Below, one piece after another: positions 16,065 through 25,201 of a stretch of DNA of 35,045 nucleotides. Source of the stretch: Gallionellaceae bacterium (GTDB taxonomy: Bacteria > Pseudomonadota > Gammaproteobacteria > Burkholderiales > Thiobacillaceae); NCBI GenBank assembly GCA_028695325.1, contig JAQVJE010000006.1:8878-43922 (forward strand). Reading direction: 5' to 3'. The notes beneath the pieces are model-generated. The model made no database searches, was not told the origin of the DNA, and saw only the letters and a list, made by a program, of their open reading frames with translations. The position numbers and the translations under genes are program-made. Each line of letters begins with the position of its first letter. Position 1 is the stretch's first letter.

Positions 16065-16103
16065 CAGGGGTGAGGGGAGACCGGCCAAAGCCTTTCATGC
16101 CGG

Positions 16104-16727
16104 TCAGTCCTTGTCGGTTTCTTGCGTGTAGGCCAGCAGGCGCTCGGCGTAACGGGCCAGCATGTCGGCCTCCAGGTTGACCTTGGCGCCCGCCCGCAGG
16201 TGGCGCAGCATAGTGTTCTCCAGGGTGTGCGGGATCAGGTTGATGGAGAACTCGTTGCCGCGCACCCGGTTGACGGTGAGGGAGACGCCGTTCACCGCCA
16301 CCGAGCCCTTCACCGCCATGTAGCGGCCCAGGGTGCCCGGCGCCAGGATGTCGAGGCGCCAGCTGGCGTCCTCGGCCCCATGCGCCACCGGCGCGAAATG
16401 GACCACCTCTCCGACCCCGTCGACGTGGCCGGAGACGATATGGCCGCCCAGGTGGTCGGACACCCGCAGCGCCTTCTCCAGGTTGACCGCCTCGCCGGGG
16501 GTGAAGCCGATGGTGCAGTTGAAGGTCTCCTGGGAGACGTCGACCGCGAAGTGCTCGGCACTGCGCTCCACCACGGTCAGGCAGACGCCATTGCAGGCAA
16601 TCGAGTCGCCCAGGGCGACGTCGTTGAGGCTGAGGCCGCCGCCCGCGATGGTGACGCGGGCGTCGCCGCCGCCCTTCTCGGTGAGCGAATGGATGTTGCC
16701 GACGGCCTGAATGATGCCGGTGAACAT
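16104..16727 (-). CDS. ribE: Riboflavin synthase alpha chain
   Basis: MFTGIIQAVGNIHSL...DSIACNGVCLTVV...LGGHIVSGHVDGVGEV...VAVNGVSLTVN. Confidence 0.96.
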   Translation of the reverse strand: MFTGIIQAVGNIHSLTEKGGGDARVTIAGGGLSLNDVALGDSIACNGVCLTVVERSAEHFAVDVSQETFNCTIGFTPGEAVNLEKALRVSDHLGGHIVSGHVDGVGEVVHFAPVAHGAEDASWRLDILAPGTLGRYMAVKGSVAVNGVSLTVNRVRGNEFSINLIPHTLENTMLRHLRAGAKVNLEADMLARYAERLLAYTQETDKD

Positions 16728-16764
16728 GTGGGTGCCCGGTTAAAGATGCAAAAGGGTCGGTATT

Positions 16765-17859
16765 TTACGCGCTGGCGGGGCGCAGCACCAAACGCAGGTC
16801 ACCGCCCACGCGGGCGACATCGCGCAAGGCGAAGCCACGCCGCTCCGCCATGTCGGTCAGGGCAGGCAGGTCGAAGAGGCCGCGTGCATGGTGGCCTATG
16901 ACCATGGGCGCCATATAGGCGACCCATTCGTCGACCAGACCTGCCGCCAGCAGGGTGCCATTCAGGGTGGCGCCAGCCTCCACGTGGACCTCGTTGATGC
17001 CGCGCCGGGCCAGTTCCATGAGCAGCATAGTCAGACCCACCCGGCCGGCCGGGCCGGGCAGATGGATCACCTCGGCGCCGGCTGCCGCCAGGGCGGCCTG
17101 GCGGGCGGGGTCGTCAGCCGCGCAGGCGACGAGGACCCCACCACCGGCCAGGATGCGCGCCGTCGGCGGCGTACGCAACGTGCTGTCGACGATCACCCGC
17201 AGAGGCTGCCGGGCCGTCCCCTCCAGGCGCACGTTCAGCTCCGGGTCGTCGGCCAGGACGGTACCGGAGCCGGTCAGGATGGCGCAGGCGCGCGCGCGCC
17301 AGTGCTGCACGTCCGCGCGCGCCGACGGGCCGGTAAGCCATTTCGACTCGCCGTTCTCCAGGGCGGTCTTGCCATCCAGCGAGGATGCCGTCTTGAGCCG
17401 CAGCCAGGGCCGGCCGCGGGTCATGCGGGCGACGAAGCCGACGTTGAGTTCGCGCGCCTCCGCCTCCATCAGCCCCACCTCGGCCCGTATGCCGGCCAGG
17501 GTGAGGAGTTGGATGCCCTGCCCGGCCACCCGGGGGTTGGGGTCGGTCATGGCCGCCACCACGCGGGCGACGCCGGCGTCGATCAGTGCGTTGGCGCAGG
17601 GCGGCGTGCGGCCGTGGTGGCTGCACGGCTCCAGGGAGACATAGACGGTGGCGCCGCGCGCCCGCGCGCCGGCCCTGAGCAGGGCATGCACCTCGGCATG
17701 AGGCTCGCCGGCCCGTGCGTGCCAGCCCTCGCCGACCACCTCGCCGTCCCTGACGATGACGCAGCCGACCCGCGGGTTGGGGGTCGCCGTGTTGAGGCCC
17801 TGTTCGGCCAGGCGGATGGCGCGCGCCATGTGGCCGTGATCGGCGGCGGAAAAGCTCAT
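16765..17859 (-). CDS. ribD: Bifunctional riboflavin deaminase/reductase
   Basis: [60 protein letters not shown]...[29 protein letters not shown]. Confidence 0.96.
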   Translation of the reverse strand: MSFSAADHGHMARAIRLAEQGLNTATPNPRVGCVIVRDGEVVGEGWHARAGEPHAEVHALLRAGARARGATVYVSLEPCSHHGRTPPCANALIDAGVARVVAAMTDPNPRVAGQGIQLLTLAGIRAEVGLMEAEARELNVGFVARMTRGRPWLRLKTASSLDGKTALENGESKWLTGPSARADVQHWRARACAILTGSGTVLADDPELNVRLEGTARQPLRVIVDSTLRTPPTARILAGGGVLVACAADDPARQAALAAAGAEVIHLPGPAGRVGLTMLLMELARRGINEVHVEAGATLNGTLLAAGLVDEWVAYMAPMVIGHHARGLFDLPALTDMAERRGFALRDVARVGGDLRLVLRPASA

Positions 17860-18305
17860 TTATCGAGGTCGTCGATGACGTCGCGGAAATCGTCGACGTC
17901 CTGGAAGCTGCGGTAGACCGAGGCGAAGCGGATATAGGCCACCTTGTCCAGCTTGCGCAGGGCGTGCATCACCATCTCGCCCAGTGCGCGCGAGGGGATC
18001 TCGCGCTCGCCCAGGCTGAGCAGGCGCTGGCGGATGCCATCGATGGCCTCCTCCATCAACTCGGCCGACACCGGCCGCTTGTGCAGTGCGCGGCTGAAGC
18101 CCTCGCGCAGCTTGTCGACCTTGAAGTCCTCGCGGATGCCGTTGGCCTTGACCACCTGGGGCAGGCGGATGTCGGCCGTCTCGAAGGTGGTGAAGCGCTT
18201 CTCGCAGGACGGGCAGCGCCGACGCCGGCGGATGGTGGCGCCATCCTCGGACAGGCGCGTCTCGATGACCTGGGTGTCGGCGGCGCCGCAGAAGGGGCAT
18301 TTCAT
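17856..18305 (-). CDS. nrdR: Transcriptional repressor NrdR
   Basis: [42 protein letters not shown]: zinc ribbon plus ATP-cone; overlaps ribD. Confidence 0.97.
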   Translation of the reverse strand: MKCPFCGAADTQVIETRLSEDGATIRRRRRCPSCEKRFTTFETADIRLPQVVKANGIREDFKVDKLREGFSRALHKRPVSAELMEEAIDGIRQRLLSLGEREIPSRALGEMVMHALRKLDKVAYIRFASVYRSFQDVDDFRDVIDDLDK

Positions 18306-18308
18306 TTC

Positions 18309-18388
18309 AGTGACAGAGTGACGAGTGACAGAGTGACGAGTGAGGGCTCCACGCCTTTGTCACTCGTCACTTTGTCACTTTGTCACTG
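18309..18388. repeat. GTGAC/GTCAC repeat hairpin between glyA and nrdR
   Basis: AGTGACAGAGTGACG repeated twice (18309-18338). 18309-18330 versus 18358-18379 form a 22-nt inverted repeat with one mismatch; the glyA stop lies inside. Confidence 0.9.
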
Positions 18389-19631
18389 CTCCATAGACGG
18401 GGAACTTTGCCGTCAGCTTGGCCACCTCGGCCTGGACGCGGGCGATCACCGCCTCGTCGTTGGGAGCGTCGAGGACGTCGGCGATCATGTGGGCCAGTTC
18501 CTCCGCCTCCGGCTCCTTGAAGCCGCGCGTGGTCATCGCCGGAGTGCCGATGCGGATGCCGGAAGTGACGAAGGGCTTCTGCGGGTCGTTCGGGATGGCG
18601 TTCTTGTTCACCGTGATGTGGGCGCGGCCCAGGGCGGCCTCGGCCTCCTTGCCGGTCAGGCCCTTGGCCTGCAGGTCGACCAGGAAGACGTGGCTCTCGG
18701 TGTGGCCGGAGACGATGCGCAGGCCGCGTTCGGTGAGCACCTTGGCCATGACGATGGCGTTGGAGCAGACCTGTTCCTGGTAGTGCTTGAATTCCTTCGA
18801 GGCGGCTTCCTTGAAGGCCACCGCCTTGCCGGCGATGACATGCTCGAGCGGGCCGCCCTGGAGGCCGGGGAAGATGGCGGAGTTGATCGCCTTCTCGTGC
18901 TCGGCCTTCATCAGGATGATGCCACCGCGCGGGCCGCGCAGGGTCTTGTGGGTGGTCGAGGTGACCACGTCGGCGTGCGGCACCGGGTTCGGGTAGACGC
19001 CGGCGGCGATCAGGCCGGCGTAGTGGGCCATGTCGACCATGAAGATGGCGCCGACTTCCTTGGCGATCCGGGCGAAGCGGGCGAAATCGATGCGCAGGGC
19101 GAAGGCGGAGGCGCCGGCGATGATCAGCTTCGGCTTGTGCTCGCGCGCCTTGGCCTCCATGGCCTCGTAGTCGATGTTCTCGTTCTGGTCGAGACCGTAG
19201 GCGACCACGTTGAACCACTTGCCGGACATGTTCAGCGCCATGCCGTGGGTGAGGTGGCCGCCCTCGGCCAGGCTCATGCCCATGATGGTGTCGCCCGGCT
19301 TCAGGAAGGCCATGAAGACCGCCTGGTTGGCCTGGGAGCCGGAGTTGGGCTGCACGTTGGCCGCCTCGGCGCCGAACAGCTTCTTGACCCGGTCGATGGC
19401 CATCTGCTCGACCTGGTCGACCCATTCGCAGCCACCGTAGTAGCGCTTGCCGGGGTAGCCCTCGGCGTACTTGTTGGTCAGCACCGAGCCCTGCGCCTCC
19501 ATGACCGCCGGGCTGGTGTAGTTTTCCGAGGCGATCAGCTCGATGTGGTCTTCCTGGCGGCGGGCTTCGCCCTGGATGGCGGCCCAGAGTTCGGGATCGG
19601 TATTCCTGATGGTGTGGTCGGCGGCGAACAT
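18375..19631 (-). CDS. glyA: Serine hydroxymethyltransferase
   Basis: [42 protein letters not shown]...[21 protein letters not shown]. Confidence 0.97.
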   Translation of the reverse strand: MFAADHTIRNTDPELWAAIQGEARRQEDHIELIASENYTSPAVMEAQGSVLTNKYAEGYPGKRYYGGCEWVDQVEQMAIDRVKKLFGAEAANVQPNSGSQANQAVFMAFLKPGDTIMGMSLAEGGHLTHGMALNMSGKWFNVVAYGLDQNENIDYEAMEAKAREHKPKLIIAGASAFALRIDFARFARIAKEVGAIFMVDMAHYAGLIAAGVYPNPVPHADVVTSTTHKTLRGPRGGIILMKAEHEKAINSAIFPGLQGGPLEHVIAGKAVAFKEAASKEFKHYQEQVCSNAIVMAKVLTERGLRIVSGHTESHVFLVDLQAKGLTGKEAEAALGRAHITVNKNAIPNDPQKPFVTSGIRIGTPAMTTRGFKEPEAEELAHMIADVLDAPNDEAVIARVQAEVAKLTAKFPVYGAVTK

Positions 19632-19702
19632 GATGGTAAAAAGCCCGAAAAATCAAAGGCGCAATTCTACCGCGCCGGCGTTGTAATGGCGATGGCGGCA
19701 GT

Positions 19703-20047
19703 TCAGGCGCGGAAGATGAAGTACACCGCCCCCATCAGGCACAGGCCGGCCCAGAGGAAGTCGAGCTTGACCGGCTCGTGCATGTACAGCACCGCGAAGG
19801 GCACGAACACCGACAGGGTGACGACCTCCTGCAGGATCTTCAGCTGCGGCAGGCTCAGCATGGTGTAGCCGATGCGGTTGGCAGGCACCTGGATCAGGTA
19901 CTCGAATAGGGCCACACCCCAGCTGGCCAGGGCGGCGAACCACCAGGGCCGGTCCGACAGGTGCTTGAGGTGGGCGTACCAGGCCACCGTCATGAACAGG
20001 TTGGACAGGGAAAGCAGGAAGACTGTCTTCAGAATGACGATGTTCAT
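19703..20047 (-). CDS. DMT/DUF486 family small membrane protein
   Basis: MNIVILKTVFLLSLSNLFMTVAWYAHLKHL...ALFEYLIQVPANRIGYTMLSLPQLKILQEVVTLSVFVPFAVLYM. Confidence 0.85.
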   Translation of the reverse strand: MNIVILKTVFLLSLSNLFMTVAWYAHLKHLSDRPWWFAALASWGVALFEYLIQVPANRIGYTMLSLPQLKILQEVVTLSVFVPFAVLYMHEPVKLDFLWAGLCLMGAVYFIFRA

Positions 20048-20086
20048 GGCGGCTGGCGCAAGGGTTATGCGGCGCCGGTGCTACGC

Positions 20087-20605
20087 TCAGTGGCCGCCGC
20101 TCACTGCCGCCAGTATGCCCTGCAACAGCGCGGTCGGGGTGGGCGGGCAACCCGGCACCTCGACGTCAACCGGGATGACGTTCGACACCTTGCCGCAGGA
20201 GGCATAGCTCTCGCCGAACATCCCGCCGGTGCAGCCGCAGTCGCCCATAGCCACCACCCACTTCGGCTCCGGGGTGGCGTCGTAGGTGCGCCGGAGCGCC
20301 GTCTCCAGGTTGCGCGAGACCGGCCCGGTCACCAGCAGCACGTCGACGTGGCGTGGGCTGGCGGCAAACTTCACGCCCAGGCCCTCGATGTTGTACTGCG
20401 GGCTGTTGAGGGCATGGATCTCCAGCTCGCAGCCGTTGCAGGAGCCGGCGTCGACGCAGCGGATCGCCACCGCCTGGCCGAATACCTTCAGTATCTCGGC
20501 CTGCAGTTCCTGCTCGCGGGTGCGCATGGCCGGGTCGGCGGCCGGGGCCGGTTCGGACAGGCGGCCGGTCTTGAGTATCTTCTGGAGGATGAGGTGGGTG
20601 GCCAT
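20087..20605 (-). CDS. hyfI: Hyf/NuoB-like small (Fe-S) subunit, HyfI-type
   Basis: CVDAGSCNGCELEIHALNSPQYNIEGLGVKFAASPRHVDVLLVTGP...MGDCGCTGGMF...VPGCPPTPTALLQGI: all four proximal-cluster Cys motifs present. Confidence 0.9.
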   Translation of the reverse strand: MATHLILQKILKTGRLSEPAPAADPAMRTREQELQAEILKVFGQAVAIRCVDAGSCNGCELEIHALNSPQYNIEGLGVKFAASPRHVDVLLVTGPVSRNLETALRRTYDATPEPKWVVAMGDCGCTGGMFGESYASCGKVSNVIPVDVEVPGCPPTPTALLQGILAAVSGGH

Positions 20606-22134
20606 TACAGATCCTGCCCGGAGTAGCTGAGGTTGAAGGATTTGTTGATGAGCGGGAAGTCCGGCACGATGTTGCCCAGTATGCCCACTTCCAGTAGCGG
20701 CCAGTTCTGCCACGAGGGGTCGTGCGGGTGCACGCGGTCGAGGCGGCCGTCGGCCGAGATGCGCACGGCCACCACGACCTCGCCGCGCCAGCCCTCCACC
20801 CAGCCCAGACCCTCGCGCACCGCAGCCACGGCCGGCAGCTCGGCGCGTACGGCACCGCCTGGCAGGTGCTTGAGGATGTCGCGGATCAGGCGCAGGGACT
20901 CGAACACCTCGGCGAAGCGCACCTCGGCGCGGGCCAGGACATCGCCCTTGCGCTGGGTCGCCATGTTCACCGCCAAGCGGTCGTAGGGCGGCTGTGGGAA
21001 CTGCATGCGGGCGTCCCAGGCCTGCGCGCTGGCACGCCCGGCCAGGCCGGTCAGGCCCAGGCGCGCCGCCATGTCGGGCTTGACGATGCCGGTATTGGCG
21101 AAGCGGTCCTGCAGGGTAGCGTGCTCGTCGTAGATGCGCTTCAACTGGGCCACCTCGTCGTCCAGCCGGCGCGTCATGCGATTGAGGTCGTAGCCGTCGT
21201 CGGCGAGATCGACGGCGATCCCGCCGGGGACGACGCTGTCGAAAAGGTAGCGGTGGCCGAACATCCTGGCGGTCAGGCGCAGCCAGTCCTCCTTCCATTT
21301 CCAGAACTGGTTGAAGCCGAATGCCAGGGCGACATCGTTGCCCAGGTAGCCGAGGTCGCCCAGGTGGTTGGCCACCCGCTCCATCTCCAGGAACAGGGCG
21401 CGCAGCCACACGGCGCGCTCCGGCACCTCGGCGCCCACGGCCTGCTCGACCGCCATGCAGTAGGCCCAGGCGTAGGCGACGTGGGAGTCGCCCGAGACCC
21501 GCCCGGCCAGGCGGGCGCCGGTGGCCAGGTCCATGCCCTCGAAGCGCTTCTCGGTGCCCTTGTGGGTGTAGCCCAGGCGCTCTTCCAGCCTGAGCACGCG
21601 GTCGCCGATGATGGTGAAGCGGAAATGGCCGGGCTCGATGGTGCCGGCATGGATGGGGCCGACCGGGATCTCGTGCGGGCCGTCGCCCTCGACGCGGACG
21701 AAGGCATAGGCGTCCGGCTCGTTCACCGTCGCGGCCGCGTAGTCCTTGCGCAGGGGGAAGGCGTTGGCGGGCCAGGCGCCGTGGCGCAGCCACTTGCGGG
21801 TATCCTCGGCGCCCTCGGCGCGGATGCCCAGCAGGTCATGGGTGGCGCGCTGCATGCGCCCGGCCTGCGGGAAGACGGCCGCGAGGTCGGCATGGGCGGG
21901 GTCTTCGACGGCCAGCGCGACGGTGGCCCAGAGCATGCCCAGGGAGGTCATGAATGCGGCGTGCAGGCCATAGCCGGCGCCGAGCGGGCGGTCGTCCGAG
22001 CCCCACAGGGCGATGAGCTGGCCGCCCTCCTCCTTGACCGCGCGGGCCAGGGCGACGAGTTGATCGGCCGCGGGACGGACGCGCCAGACATGGCGGCCGG
22101 CCGTCTCCAGGGTCAGGTTGGCGAATTCTGCCAT
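20605..22134 (-). CDS. hyfG: HyfG/HycE/NuoD-like large subunit lacking NiFe-site cysteines
   Basis: N-terminal NuoC-like region, then EIPVGPIHAGTIEPGHFRF (HycE-like), AGRVSGDSHVAYAWAYCMAVE (in place of RVCGICxxAHxxAY), C-terminal INKSFNLSYSGQDL (in place of DPCxxC). Confidence 0.88.
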   Translation of the reverse strand: MAEFANLTLETAGRHVWRVRPAADQLVALARAVKEEGGQLIALWGSDDRPLGAGYGLHAAFMTSLGMLWATVALAVEDPAHADLAAVFPQAGRMQRATHDLLGIRAEGAEDTRKWLRHGAWPANAFPLRKDYAAATVNEPDAYAFVRVEGDGPHEIPVGPIHAGTIEPGHFRFTIIGDRVLRLEERLGYTHKGTEKRFEGMDLATGARLAGRVSGDSHVAYAWAYCMAVEQAVGAEVPERAVWLRALFLEMERVANHLGDLGYLGNDVALAFGFNQFWKWKEDWLRLTARMFGHRYLFDSVVPGGIAVDLADDGYDLNRMTRRLDDEVAQLKRIYDEHATLQDRFANTGIVKPDMAARLGLTGLAGRASAQAWDARMQFPQPPYDRLAVNMATQRKGDVLARAEVRFAEVFESLRLIRDILKHLPGGAVRAELPAVAAVREGLGWVEGWRGEVVVAVRISADGRLDRVHPHDPSWQNWPLLEVGILGNIVPDFPLINKSFNLSYSGQDL

Positions 22135-22135
22135 G

Positions 22136-23587
22136 TCAGCCTCCCAGCAGGGCCGCCGCCTGGCGATACCAGTCGGCGAGATAAGGCGGGATGAATAGGC
22201 CCAGCATCAGGACCAGGCCCAGGTGCACGAATACCGGGGTCAAGGCGGGCTGGTGCGGCAGGCGTGGCAGCTCGGTTTCGCCGAACACCATCGGCTGCAC
22301 CTTGCCGAAGATGGAGGCGAAGGCCACCCCCAGGGCGGTGAGCAGGAAGGGCGTGGCCCAGGGGTGCTCGTGCATGGCGGTGGTGATGATGAGGAATTCG
22401 CTGGCGAACACCCCGAACGGCGGCACCCCGAGGATGGCCACGGTGCCCAGCATCAGGCTCCAGCCGATGGTGGGGTGGGTCTTGATGAGGCCGCGGATGC
22501 CGTCCATCAGCTGGGTGCCGGCGCTCTGGGTGGCGTGCCCCACCGCGAAGAAGATGGCCGACTTGGTGAGCGAATGCATGGTCATGTGCAGCAGGCCGGC
22601 GAAGCTCGCCACCGCCCCGCCCATGCCGAAAGCGAAGGTGACGAGGCCCATGTGCTCGATGGAGGAGTAGGCGAACATGCGCTTGACGTCGGTCTGGCGC
22701 TTGATCAGGAAGGCCGCCACCACCACCGACAGGAGGCCGAAGCCCATCATCAGGTTGCCCGCCAGGTCGGTGCCCAGGGCGCCGTCCACCAGCACCTTGG
22801 AGCGCATCACCGCGTACAGGGCGACGTTGAGCAGCAGGCCGGAGAGTACCGCCGAGATGGGGGTCGGGCCCTCGGCGTGGGCGTCGGGCAGCCAGTTGTG
22901 CAGGGGGGCGAGTCCCACCTTGGTGCCGTAGCCCACCAGCAGGAAGACGAAGGCCAGCGACAGCACGGTCGGCTCCAGCTGCTCCTTGACACCGTTGAGG
23001 TGGGTCCAGAGCAGGGCGGTGCCGCCGGCGCCGAGCACCTTCTCGGCCGCGAAGTAGAGCAGGATGGTGCCGAACAGGGCCTGGGCGATGCCGACGCCGC
23101 ACAGTATAAAGTACTTCCAGGCCGCCTCCAGCGAGGCAGGGGTGCGGTAGAGGGAAACCAGCAGCACGGTGGCCAGGGTCGCGCCCTCCATGGACACCCA
23201 CAGGATGCCCATGTTGTTGGTGGTCAGGGCCAGCAGCATGGCGCCGATGAAGATCTGGTAGCTGGCGTGGTATAGGCGCAGGCGCTGGTCGTTCAGCCGC
23301 CCATGCTCCTTCTCGATGCGCATGTAGGGACGCGAGAACAGGGCCGTGGTGAAGGCCACGAAGGCGGTCAGGGCGACCAGGAAGACGTTGAAGGAGTCGA
23401 TGAAGAACCAGCCGTCGCCGACCATGATGGGCCCCTCGGCGACGATGCGCGCGGTCAGCGCCGCCGCCGCCAGCAGGGTCAGCAGACTGAACAGTGCGTT
23501 GATCTCGGGGGCATTGCCGCGATTGCCCCAGAGCGCCAGGAATAGCCCACCGGCGAGCGGGATGCCGAGTACCCAGTAGATTTCCAT
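22136..23587 (-). CDS. hyfF: HyfF/NuoM/N-like proton-translocating antiporter subunit
   Basis: ILWVSMEGATLATVLLVSLY; GTKVGLAPLHNWLPDAHAEGPTPISAVLSGLLLN; KRMFAYSSIEHMGLV. Confidence 0.9.
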   Translation of the reverse strand: MEIYWVLGIPLAGGLFLALWGNRGNAPEINALFSLLTLLAAAALTARIVAEGPIMVGDGWFFIDSFNVFLVALTAFVAFTTALFSRPYMRIEKEHGRLNDQRLRLYHASYQIFIGAMLLALTTNNMGILWVSMEGATLATVLLVSLYRTPASLEAAWKYFILCGVGIAQALFGTILLYFAAEKVLGAGGTALLWTHLNGVKEQLEPTVLSLAFVFLLVGYGTKVGLAPLHNWLPDAHAEGPTPISAVLSGLLLNVALYAVMRSKVLVDGALGTDLAGNLMMGFGLLSVVVAAFLIKRQTDVKRMFAYSSIEHMGLVTFAFGMGGAVASFAGLLHMTMHSLTKSAIFFAVGHATQSAGTQLMDGIRGLIKTHPTIGWSLMLGTVAILGVPPFGVFASEFLIITTAMHEHPWATPFLLTALGVAFASIFGKVQPMVFGETELPRLPHQPALTPVFVHLGLVLMLGLFIPPYLADWYRQAAALLGG

Positions 23588-24256
23588 TTAGCGTTCTTTC
23601 AGCTTTTCCATGTGCTTGAGGTCGAGCGAATCGAAGGTCTCGCGGATCTGGAAGAAGAAGATGCCGAGCACGAAGACGCCGACCAGGACGTCAAGGGCGA
23701 CGCCCATCTCAACCACCAGCGGCATGCCGTAGCTGGCGCTGGTGGCGGCGAAGAAGAGGCCGTTTTCCATGGCCAGGAAGCCGATCACCTGCGGGATCGC
23801 CTTGCTGCGCGTGATCATCATCAGGAAGGCGAGCAGCACCGAAGCCATGGCGATGCCGAGGGTGGAGCGGGTCACCGTGCCGGCCATCTGGGAGATGGGT
23901 AGGGCCAGGTTAAAGGCGAAGATGACCAGGACGATGCCGATCAGCATGGTGGTCGGGATGTTGATCATCGGTTCCACCTCGCGGTCGACGTCGAGGCGCT
24001 TGATCAGGCGGAAGAAGTACCAGGGCATGGCGACCACCTTGAGCACGACGGTAAGCACCGCCGAGTAGTAAAGGTGGTGCTGACCGGTCGACCAGGCGAC
24101 GATGGCAGTGGAGGCGGCCAGCGCCCCCCCCTGCCAGGCGAACAGGGTGACCAGGCCGGCGATGCGGCGCTGCGACAGCATGGCAAAGGCGATCAGCAGC
24201 AGCAGCGCCGCCAGCAGATTGACCACTTGCAGGGTGTAGCTCAGTGCCACGATCAC
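23588..24256 (-). CDS. hyfE: HyfE-like (NuoK-like) membrane subunit
   Basis: GTG start overlaps the hyfC stop (GTGA); hydrophobic, ENGLFFAATSASYGMPLVVEMGVALDVLVGVFVLGIFFFQIRETFDSLD. Confidence 0.87.
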   Translation of the reverse strand: MIVALSYTLQVVNLLAALLLLIAFAMLSQRRIAGLVTLFAWQGGALAASTAIVAWSTGQHHLYYSAVLTVVLKVVAMPWYFFRLIKRLDVDREVEPMINIPTTMLIGIVLVIFAFNLALPISQMAGTVTRSTLGIAMASVLLAFLMMITRSKAIPQVIGFLAMENGLFFAATSASYGMPLVVEMGVALDVLVGVFVLGIFFFQIRETFDSLDLKHMEKLKER

Positions 24257-25197
24257 ACCTCCAGGATGAAGTGGGTCAACATGCCCAGCACGGCGAGCAG
24301 GAAGGCGGTGCCGAGGAACTCGGGGGCGCGGAACAGGCGCATCTTGGCCGAGATGGTCTCCAGGAAGGCGAGTCCCGCCCCGCCCGCGAGCAACTTGCCG
24401 AGCAGCGCCAGAACGGCGAGCGGCAGGGCGGCCAGGTCGCCGGCCTGGGCGATGCCCCAGGGCAGGAACAGGGCGATGCCGAGGGCGGAGTAGACGAACA
24501 GCTTGAGCGCCACCGCCCACTCGATCAGGGCCAGGTGGCGGGCCGAGTATTCCAGGATCATGGCCTCGTGGATCATGGTCAGTTCCAGGTGGGTGGTGGG
24601 GTTGTCCACCGGGATGCGGGCGTTCTCCGCCGTCGACACCATCCAGAACGCCACCGCCGCGAAGGCCAGGCTGGGGTAGATGACGAACTGCTTGTGCGCC
24701 AGGGTCTCGACGATCACCGGCAGCTCGGTGGACTGCGAGATCAGGCTGGCGGTGAAGAACACCATCAGGAGTGCCGGCTCGGCCAGGAAGGAGATGAGCA
24801 TCTCGCGCCGCGCCCCCAGGGTGCCGAAGGAGGTGCCGATGTCCATGGCGGCGAGCGCCAGGAACACCCGCGCCAGGGCGAAGATGCCGACCAGGGCAAT
24901 GACGTCGGCGGCCGGCGAGAACGGCAGGTCGTTGACGATGGTGGGCACGATGCCGGCTGCCAGGGCCATGCAGGCGAAGATCATGTAGGGCGCGAAGCGG
25001 AACAGGGGCGAGGCGTCGTGGGCGATCACCGCGTCCTTGTGGAACAGCTTGCGGATCACCCGGTAGGGCTGCGTGATCGGCGGTGCCGAGCGGCCCTGCA
25101 GCCAGGCACGGCACTGGTTGACCCAGCCCATCAGCAGGGGGGCCAGCAGGATCGCCAGCAGGGTCTGTAAAACTTGCAGGAGAATGCCGGTGGTCAT
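24253..25197 (-). CDS. hyfC: HyfC/HycD/NuoH-like membrane subunit
   Basis: AENARIPVDNPTTHLELTMIHEAMILEYSARHLALIEWA signature. Confidence 0.9.
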   Translation of the reverse strand: MTTGILLQVLQTLLAILLAPLLMGWVNQCRAWLQGRSAPPITQPYRVIRKLFHKDAVIAHDASPLFRFAPYMIFACMALAAGIVPTIVNDLPFSPAADVIALVGIFALARVFLALAAMDIGTSFGTLGARREMLISFLAEPALLMVFFTASLISQSTELPVIVETLAHKQFVIYPSLAFAAVAFWMVSTAENARIPVDNPTTHLELTMIHEAMILEYSARHLALIEWAVALKLFVYSALGIALFLPWGIAQAGDLAALPLAVLALLGKLLAGGAGLAFLETISAKMRLFRAPEFLGTAFLLAVLGMLTHFILEV

Positions 25198-25201
25198 GGG
25201 G

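Noticed and set aside
16005-16103. FMN riboswitch in the rib operon
   Set aside because: Spacer is too short and shows only the REP-like palindrome; no RFN conserved blocks recognised.
18309-18388. CRISPR array
   Set aside because: Repeats are 7-8/15 bp without unique spacers and no cas genes; it is an inverted tandem-repeat element.
20722-22194. 490-aa plus-strand ORF and similar long ORFs opposite hyfF, hyfB, sulP and the regulator
   Set aside because: All mirror real genes on the other strand; same His/Gly/Gln-rich signature.
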